Part shown: in pieces, positions 12,401 through 64,000 of the stretch
How the letters are laid out: the number at the start of each line of letters is the position of its first letter
How positions within the stretch are numbered: position 1 is the stretch's first letter
Origin: Lates calcarifer
Taxonomy: Eukaryota; Chordata; Actinopteri; Centropomidae
Length of the DNA: 64,000 bases
NCBI RefSeq assembly: GCF_001640805.2
Contig: NC_066842.1
Location: 27,795,791-27,859,790, forward strand
Direction: 5' to 3'
Notes under the pieces: generated by a model
Told to the model about the DNA's origin: nothing
Database searches by the model: none
Seen by the model: the letters and a program-made list of their open reading frames with translations, nothing else
Made by a program: the position numbers and the translations under genes

Positions 12401-15400
12401 CCCCAGAATGTTCCCCTGATTGGTGCAAGTGAACAGGAAAGTCCTGGACATCACATAAGGGAGCGAATTGCTGTCTACCTCTCTGCGCCTGTCCATTTTC
12501 CACAGAATTTGAGCATGATTATTTCTGAATTTTGTGCACATTTACGCTGTTTGTCTTTCAGTTGTGCAATTTATCATTTCACTGAAAGGTGAAGCGGTCC
12601 TGATTTTGTTCATTTCCCCAATTGCCCCCCAAAAAGCGCACAAACTGGCCTTATAAACCTGTGTTTTTTCTCTTTTTGTCGCCGCAAATCTGTTTTCCTA
12701 CAATATGGTTTTTCCTCTAAATGTCAGACCATGAAGTCACAATATCCTGTGTAACATGCATGTCAGGAGGGGTACTTCACTCCATAACAAAAGTGTAATC
12801 ACCATAGGTCAACTTACTACTTCTGTGTAACCCAAATCACTACAAAAGAAGTTTTGTTGTTTTGCCCTCCTAGTTCCTTGAACAAACAGTGACGTGGCAG
12901 AACTTTGACCGCAGCCTCTAAGACAGTAGTATGTTCATTCTGTGGCACCAGTTTTATCTTATATTTCTTTTTGATGTTCTCCCATTTCTTTGAGATCGGT
13001 TAGAGTGAAGAAAATGTTTTGGTCAGAAGCATCATCTCTTACAAGACTTTTGAGAAAGGCCCCTACTCTTCCTTCTCCTCCCACTCATCCCCCTCCTTCT
13101 CCCCTGCCTCCTCCTCATCCCACTCCACCTCTCTCTCTCTTCCTCAGGTCAGGTCTCTTCAGACTATCTTGAGCTCCTGTGATTGATGCTGCCATCTTAA
13201 GTGGTCAGCCTGTTATCAAGACACTCTACAGTGCCCTACAGTCTGCTCAGCCTCCCATTGCAGATGCCAGCACACACAGTAGCAGTGGCGCACACACACA
13301 TACACACACACCCACATACTCTCAGCTCAGAAAGCCCTGTGCTCTGTGTCCATGTGTGGTAATTCTTGCAGCAGCTTCTTGTAACAGGGCAGAGTTTAGT
13401 TGGTTTAAGTTGAAGTCCTGCCTTTCATAATGGAACAGTTGAGACCTATTTGTAACATCCAGACCCAGTTTAATGCTTGTATGTAGAATGTCTCTGTACA
13501 AACAGGCAAAATAACCTACAGTGTGTGTTCATGGTAATGGACATCAACAGTATGGCTCATTGATATGTTTTTAATGGAGCTTTATGGCACAGAGGAGTAA
13601 GATATATCATAATACTTGTTAGTAGCAGACAGTCAGTGTTGGTTTGGGTCTGCATATGGGATTTGATGATAAAAAAAGAATATCATCATACTGCTCTGTT
13701 AAACTTGAATTGAGGAAAATAGAAGTCAAATACACAGAAATTACAACTAATTAAACATTAATCACTGCTATATCTTTCTGTATATCTGCCAGCATATGTG
13801 CTGATTATCTGTGAGATTATCTGTGGTCACCTGCTGGCTGATTAGTGACAAGCTGCTGAATCACTTGGTTTCTATTTTGAAAGAAAAGCTACAACCCCCA
13901 AATAGCTATTTTCTAGCAAATGAGCTCCGGTTCTTGAACTGGCTCCACTCAGGATTCTTGGAACCGTGGTGCTATCTAGTGAACAAGAACACGTTTCCAC
14001 AAGTTTTGAGCAGAACCATTGTAATCAAGGATGCATCATCAACAGAGGGCATTGCACAGTCCGCAGCTGAACTCTTTCAGACCTGCAGAATGTAACATGC
14101 CTACTGATGTTGTTGTAGTTCACACTTGAAAACCTGCAATTTTTTTGGCTCCAGCTGGGAACCAACTTCTCTGGTTCCAAACCAATTTACTTTGGGCCAA
14201 AATGCTCTGAATGGTTCAAAATAAGGTGCACAAGCTGGAACAGAATCCATTGTATGCTGGTGAAAAAACAGTAACAAAGGTTGCAAAGAAAAGTCTAGAT
14301 GACAGCCAAAGAGAAGCTAAACAGAAATGATCTCCATTCATTTCTTTTCTCTTACTTTTGATCTTATTTACATCATCTCAGTCCTTTTCCTCATCGTATG
14401 TGGCTTTACACTACCTTCTGTTTGACTCTAAAACCGATTCCTCTTTGTCCCATTTCCTTTCTTTCTCTGACTTTTCTTATTCTAAGTGTGTGTGTGCATT
14501 TTTTGGAAAAATCCAAATTCCAAGAGGCTGGAAAGTCAGGAAAGTAATTATGAAGGTGTTTTGGCAGAGTACAGGATCCCTGGCATTTTTCAGAACAGAA
14601 AGCAGATGCCAGCATCTATGGAAAAGTTTAAAGTGAGTTGCGTCTGTATGTCTGGACTGATACATTTCTCTTGTAAATATTTGACAGCTGTAGTTTCCAC
14701 CTCTCCCCTGATTGTTCTGGTTTGAACCTCTCCAGCCTATATTTAGCCCAGCTGAAGCCTGATTTATAAAAAGCCATGATGAAATATTTCTGACTTGAGC
14801 ACAAAGTTCAGAAGGGTCTCTTTACTGCCAGCTCTGGATATAGAGGCAGAAGTGATAAAGTTATTTATGCTGTCTACAGTATCTGACTGTGAAGGCCTCA
14901 ACATCTGATTCACATCATGTTCGCCCTCATCAGAGCTTTCAGGGAGCACTATGAGCTGTGTGGAAGTCTCTGGAGACAGTAGGTTTATACACTCTTTTAT
15001 TCTGCTCTTATCTTTGGTATGTCAGTTGTTTCTATCTCCGTCTGGTTTTTTGATGACACAGTAATTAATTTCATGATATTTGATGGGGTCAGTCAGTGGC
15101 CTTTGAAACCAGACTGATCTCAAATGAACCCCTGCTGTTGAATGAGAGAGTGGGTGGGCTAAATACACACCCACATACATACATGGGGGAGGGGGTGGGG
15201 CTCATCCCTACAGCCACACAGACAGAAGGATAAGAGGATCTGATGCTGTAAACTTAAGTCATCTTAAAGTGCTTAATGGCCTGATGACCACCTGTTTACC
15301 TGCGCCATATTGTCAAGCTGCCTGACTCTTCCTTTAGCACCATCGTGAGGTTGACATATGGTTTTAAATGAAATATTTTAACTACTATTGGATGGATTGT

Positions 15401-17647
15401 TATGATTTTGTTTGTGACATTCATTTTCCCCACTCAGATTTTAGCCTGAATGCATGGTTAGGGTAAGGGTAAAAGTAAAGATTATTCATTTAGTTGTGAT
15501 GGTTAAGACTAGACCTAGGGGCTAGGCAATGCGTTGTGAACAAGTGTCCTGGGAATAGTGGAAAAAAATGTATGTGTCTGTGTGTGTGTTTGTGCTGTGA
15601 GGAAGGCTTGTTTTCTCCTGTGACTGTGTGAGGACGACTTGTAAGGCTCCTCTGTTTTCCTCTGACTTCCTGTTTCCTGGCCATGAATGGACCAACCACA
15701 TCAGTGCATGCAGACGAGCTGCTTCTGACCCTGGCTCTGTGTCTTTATGACATGTCTGTAATTAGAAAGGAGAGCCAGTCAGCTCTCTGCTGTCTGCATG
15801 TACACGAGATGCTGTGGCTCATCCTGCTTGGACTGCAGCGTCCTGAACACAAACAGCTGAATGAACATACTACTGACACCTGAACACACCACTGAGCAGT
15901 ATAGCCTAAACTTTATATCACAGTGTAATTTGAGGCGTGGACAGTGACGGTATATATATCATAGTATATTTGTTTCTCTTAAAACCTGTGTGCTGTCCAC
16001 TCTAATATTCCAGATTGGGTTTGGGCTAGAACATGTTATTGAATCATGCAGAGCTACTCCCATGAAGTGCCAGAATAAAAATATAGATCTGGAAATGAAC
16101 ATAATGGGTCCCCTTTAACATGTCGCCTTCCTGTTGTGTGATCCTCACACAACACTCACACAACTGACACACTCACACACTGCAGCCTGTATCACATCTT
16201 CATCTAACAGCAAAGTTGAAGTAAATCTGACCCTCAGTCAGTTCTCCTTTAGGTCCTAGTCATCTCCCATCCTCACAGCTGGACCATGAGTTGACAGCCT
16301 TCCCACAGACACCGACTGTCATGGATGGTAGTTACAGCTGTTACAGTGGTTCCAGTCTTCACCTTCATGACAGACCCTTGTTCCATTTACTTACGTTTAG
16401 TCAGGATGATAAAGCGTCTGCACACCCATGGTTCTCCCACACAGGTGATTTAATGTTTAGACTGCTCAGGACTGCGTGGCCGTCTACAGACAGACTTCTT
16501 TCTCACTTTCCTGTGGGGTCAGAGAGTCTGTGGAGAACTCCTATCTTTATCATTCTTCTCAGCACACAGACTTTGACATCACCTATCCCTGCATGTCAGC
16601 CTATACTTCACCCTGTGCAGAGAAGACATGAAACACCTGTGTGGGTGTGTAGGGACTTCAAATCAGTATTTTGTGCAGTTGTTGTTCTCCAGATCTCTTT
16701 ACTAATATTGAGAACATGTCCAGATGAGGTGCTCAGTTTTTCTTTCAGATTCAGTCCATACAAAGTGAAACTTTTTTCACCTTAAGACAGTAACAATGAC
16801 GTAACCTGTCCAGTCAGGGACAGGGACAACTTTTGTAGCAGCAGCTTGGTAATGATTATTGGTTAACGTAGTATTTATGAGCTGGGATGTTTCATTCTTG
16901 CTTAGTTGTTGATAGTGATCAGCTGCATTGAAGCACAGAGGAGACTAAATACAGGACAGACACACTGTCTGTCCCACTCCTCACTGCATGTTGGCTGTGA
17001 TATAGTTTGGTTGTTTGCTGACCGAAAAGAGGGCAAAGGAGAACAGATTAAAGTGAGACTGAGACTTGAAAATGGTCTGGAAACCTGGATGTCACACGTT
17101 TTCAGAATTAGACTGCGTGCTTTGGGCATGCAGTCTGAGTATGAGAGCACAGCACACACCTAGCTTAAAAGCTTTGGCTACTCTGACACCAGTTAAACAA
17201 GTAGATATATTTGACAGTTGAATGGCCCTTCATTAGGTCTATTAGGACTAACCTGTAATTCAGGCTCCTATGGTTTCCCATGTTCAGTGTTTCTGTAGAA
17301 AGAGGAGTGTCAGTAGTAGTAACTGTGGTTTGGACAGACTCCTTTTGTTACAGCACCTGACAAATGTTGCTGCTGCAGATGTAAACTGTCTGTTGGTCCT
17401 ATTTCCCAAACTGACATTTTGTGCACTTTTTTGTGTAAGTTTTTGAAAGTGTAGATATTAATGGAATTGACTGGGTTATTTAATTCATTGTATTGTATTG
17501 GGGTCCTGTTTAGTATTGCCTTTCTTCTGTTCCAGCATTGGAAACATTCAGTCTCTACCGGTCAACACTGCTTAATGTACTTAATGTAAAAATGAGTACT
17601 GTAGAATTAAGGCTCACATCTCTGTCCCCCTGTGTGTTTCCTTCTAG
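12401..17647. other. Upstream region or 5' intron before akap13 exon 1
   Basis: No supported coding gene. A very strong pyrimidine tract (13056-13147) precedes an AG at 13147-13148 and could mark a 5' untranslated exon. Segments near 13560-13660 and 13810-14290 resemble dispersed DNA-transposon remnants. Open frames here are short or compositionally random. Confidence 0.45.
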
Positions 17648-17658
17648 AGTCCAGCACC

Positions 17659-60894
<43,236 letters not shown>

Positions 60895-60901
60895 GTGAGA
60901 A

Positions 60902-61146
60902 TTCTTTCTCAACCCAAGCGGTCGAGGCAGATGGCTGCCCACCCTGAGTCTGGTTCTGCTCGAGGTTTCTGCCTCTTAAAAGGAAGTTTTGCCACTGTCG
61001 CCTAGTGCTGCTCATGGTGGGATCTGTTGGGTTTCTCTCTGTAAATACCTATTTAAAGAGTATGGTCTAGACCTGCTCTATATGAAAAGTGCCTTGAGAT
61101 AACTTTTGTTGTGATTTGCCGCTATATAAATAAATTTGAATTGAAT
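60902..61146 (+). repeat. Dispersed LINE/SINE-tail repeat inserted next to the exon 22 donor
   Basis: Colinear with 38625-38878 (GGTCGAGGCAGATGGCTGCC to AAATTTGAATTGAA), with a small internal deletion after AAAAGGAAGTTT. It starts within about ten bases of the exon 22 splice donor. Confidence 0.88.
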
Positions 61147-63414
61147 CGAACTCCTGTAACAAGTTAGTTCAGTGTACATGCAAAAGTGCAACAGTACACA
61201 GCTAAAGTTACAGTGATCTGTAAAAAGTGTATACCTCCTGCAGCACATCCCAGAAGTCATGCAGATTACTAAAACAACTCAAATAAGCCTTCATGTTATG
61301 TGGACTCATTTCACTATAGCCCACTATAGAAGAACTGATGTGCTAGGAAATGTTGGGTATTCTCTCTGACATGACACTGGTGTTTTTAGCGGCATTGTTG
61401 ACATCTCAAACCATTTTTATCTACAAACCACAGGTGTTTGACTAAAGCAAGAGCTGTGGTTGTTATTTTCTCATGGCATTGAATGCACCAATCCATTTCA
61501 TTTATATCCCAACTCTAGAGCCAGGGCTGTGTAGAAACACCAGATTTTTTCAGCAAGGGGCAGTTAGCTGCAAGGGGCAGCTAATTACCCTGAATTTGAA
61601 TAGAAGTGCATTAGATTGTTCCTAACCCTTCCTGTAACTGTTGTCATTGTTGAACAAGGTAACTAGGAAACTAGGAAGCTGTAGCTAGTTGGGGACTAGG
61701 GACTCGAGTAGAGACTTGCAATGCATGTCAGAGCTTTTCTTTCCCCTAATGTGGCGAGTTGTCAGCCTGTCTCCTCTGTCGTTCAGAGACACACTTGAAA
61801 CAGGAGGTGGGGAGAGAACACAAACATGATCTTTTGATTTTTATGTTTTTTTCTTTGCTTTTCTTGGGAGGACGGGGGGTCACGTTGGCAGGGCAGGAAG
61901 GGGAAACACTACATCAGATCATCACCTGGATTTGTAAGGCTGTGCTGTGGACCCATGAATGAATATAACTGTGCAGTGAAGGTAGCGCATCATAATTATT
62001 AGTATTAGTGTCATAATAGGAGGATCACTGAGCCACATAATCCTCACAGCAGGGTCCTTAGCGTCGTCATTGATACAGTCTCTCTTGAAATACTCTCACA
62101 CAATAGGAAGTTTAAACGCCTCTGTAGTTTCATTCTCTCCTTCCAGATTATTTCACCACAGTCAACCACTCAGTCCATGGGACTTCTATCGATGTTGTTT
62201 TTGTAGTTAGTATACCATGGTGTCGCTCTCTGCATTTCTTAGTCCTAACATTTTTTCTTTTGTTACTATATTTTACTGTATTATTATTTTAATGCAGAGC
62301 ATGAAGTGAACACTCCTAGAAACATGTATTTCAATTCTGTACCTTAAAAGCCTTCTGCCTCAGGGAAAAACAGCATTTTCAGAAGACTCGGTCTGAATCA
62401 GCAGCTACTCTTTGGTCAGTAACCAAATTAGTGCAGTAGTGTATAATACCCAACAGCAAGAACAACTCAGCAAGAACGAGTATGATGAGCTGAAGCTGTG
62501 TGGACACATTAGTCACAATCAGTGTGACTGATTAGTCACATACACAATACCATTACCAATACCAATTACCTCTTAGTCCGTGTGACTTTTTTGTGTGCAC
62601 TTCTTTGTTTTCAAAAAGTCGCCAACAGACTTAAGAGTAACAGTGTTTGATTATTTTCTGTAATTTTCTGTAATTTCTGAACTCCAGATGTAAAGAGAGC
62701 TGCATGCGACAAATTTTGTGCTAAGCAAAATGTCAAAGTACAAAAGAAAGAATTCTGCAGAATATTTATTGGTATTTTCTGACATGAATTCCACTGTGGG
62801 TGCTGTCCTGTCAAACAGCATGTTCTCATAGTACACGTCATTGTGTATTGTAGTCACGGGGAATGAAGGGTCCATTGGGATCATTCAGAGTTTATTAGTT
62901 ATAACTTATTAATTAGAGAGTTTCACTTGAGCTGATGCTTTCATGAATGCATCCCAAATACAACTGAGACCAGGTTGTTCATCATTACAACTTAGAAGAC
63001 TGTGCAGCAAGCTAAAAATACAAGTGAAACTAAATAAAACTGGAATGAAAGCAACTATTCAAATAAATGACTTAAAGGAGTGAAATAGATGAGAATATGT
63101 ATTTAGATAAAACACTTTAAAACTAACAGAACTAAAATTAATTAAAACCAATAAAATATATCAAATAAAAGATCAAAATAACAAATCAAATGTAAGGCAA
63201 ACAAACAAACAGTACATTATGAAATATTTGAAATGTTATTTTTTTGTCATCTAATACCAACATGCAGTTTGGGGGTTATAAGATAAGGTAAGATAATCCT
63301 TTATTAGTCCCACAGTGGGGAAATTTTCATAACTGCATTACGCTGAAATGGTGGCTTTGTGAAGATAACCAGAACTCTGCAAAACACTGTAGACAGACAC
63401 AGTGAAAGAGGAAC

Positions 63415-63416
<2 letters not shown>
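61147..63416 (+). other. akap13: akap13 intron 22, first part
   Basis: AT-rich; a fragment of a common teleost repeat at about 63275-63345 (CCTTTATTAGTCCCACAGTG). No exon with supporting homology was found; the C1-domain exons expected next are not in the window. Confidence 0.7.
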
Positions 63417-63474
<58 letters not shown>

Positions 63475-63480
63475 CGCGCA
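63417..63480. repeat. (TG)n followed by (CG)n
   Basis: About 48 bases of TG then a CGCGCGCGCGCGCA run, a strong potential Z-DNA-forming tract. Confidence 0.97.
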
Positions 63481-63499
63481 TGTGTGTGTTTGTTTGTGC

Positions 63500-63776
63500 A
63501 GATGTTTGCTAGCTCACTTCCTGATTTGAAATCAGACGAGGGAGCAGCCGCAGCGTGAACACAATGACAAAATCAAGAAGGCGACAGCAGAGTGATCAGA
63601 CAGAGAAACAAATGCAGCCAGACAGGATTCACACTGAGGACTAGTGATGGTGTGAGACAGAGTGTGTGGAGACAGACGTAGTTGTAGAGAGGGAGACAGG
63701 AGCACTGTTACAGCCATGCTGAGTAAGAGGTTCAGTCGGTCTATGAGGTGGAGAGGAGAAACTGGAATCGGATGAG
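63500..63776 (+). other. akap13: Candidate internal alternative first exon of akap13
   Basis: A purine-rich stretch ends in a strong donor (GATGAG|gtaaga, 63777). An ATG at 63716 opens MLSKRFSRSMRWRGETGIG but meets TGA at 63773, just before the donor, so it would be a short upstream reading frame, not a new N-terminus. Mammalian AKAP13 has internal promoters giving shorter Brx and Lbc isoforms that start near here in the protein. No promoter motif is seen. Confidence 0.25.
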
Positions 63777-64000
63777 GTAAGAAGAGGATGATGTGTGTGT
63801 GTGATGATGATGATGATGATGAGGATGATACTGTGATGGTGGTGAAGGTGTTCCCATCATGTGTTAGGATACAGTGTTTTTAATGAAGCATGCAGAGGTG
63901 GTTTGTTTGTTGGTAACCAGAGAGAAAACATGACTCAACATCATAAACAAGTGTTTTAGGGACTGATGATATCAGCTCCACTACACTACTACACTACAAA

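Noticed and set aside
16291..16785. 164-codon open frame on the plus strand
   Set aside because: No recognisable domain, mixed composition, no splice or codon evidence; probably a chance opening.

Overview
The window is vertebrate nuclear DNA, most likely from a spiny-rayed teleost fish. The reasons are a multi-exon gene with canonical GT/AG introns, very abundant (TG)n microsatellites, Tc1-like and PIF/Harbinger transposon relics, tRNA-derived SINEs, and copies of a dispersed repeat whose tail ends in ATTGAATTGAA-like sequence, as is common in percomorph genomes. No bacterial, CRISPR or viral gene set is present.

One protein gene dominates: akap13 (AKAP-Lbc), on the plus strand. I rebuilt 22 coding exons from splice sites, reading-frame phase and resemblance to the mammalian protein as I remember it. 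They run from an ATG at 17659 (N-terminus MKLNPQQAPLY, the mammalian AKAP13 start) to a donor after 60894 (exon ending SRTFSYLRSKMSKKGK, just upstream of where the C1 zinc finger and the DH-PH Rho-GEF domain should follow). All phases agree and the exons sum to 6354 nt, or 2118 codons. The window therefore holds the anchoring and scaffold half of the protein; the catalytic half lies beyond position 64000.

Layout: 1-17647 is upstream sequence with no convincing coding gene. It holds a LINE relic (7820-8365), a Harbinger transposase relic (11990-12400), a cluster of homeodomain-type sites near 5640-5745 and some weak 5' exon candidates. From 17648 to 31479 are exons 1-8 (N-terminal domain and ankyrin-like exon). 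From 31480 to 34569 is the giant exon 9. From 34570 to 53041 are small exons 10-14 in large, repeat-filled introns. From 53374 to 60894 are the well-conserved exons 15-22. From 60895 to 64000 is intron, with a possible internal alternative first exon near 63776.

The most notable observation is an in-frame TAG at 32733-32735 (codon 1015) inside exon 9, after which the same frame stays open for more than 600 codons and joins in phase to every later exon. It could be a base error, a nonsense allele, or a stop bypassed by splicing: a frame-preserving 1788-nt 'exitron' (31767-33554) with plausible donor and acceptor would remove it. Also notable are (TG)n tracts lying directly against the acceptors of exons 3 and 5, tandem donors at exon 20, a 25-residue Trp-motif periodicity in exon 9, several perfect inverted repeats, and repeat insertions very close to splice sites.
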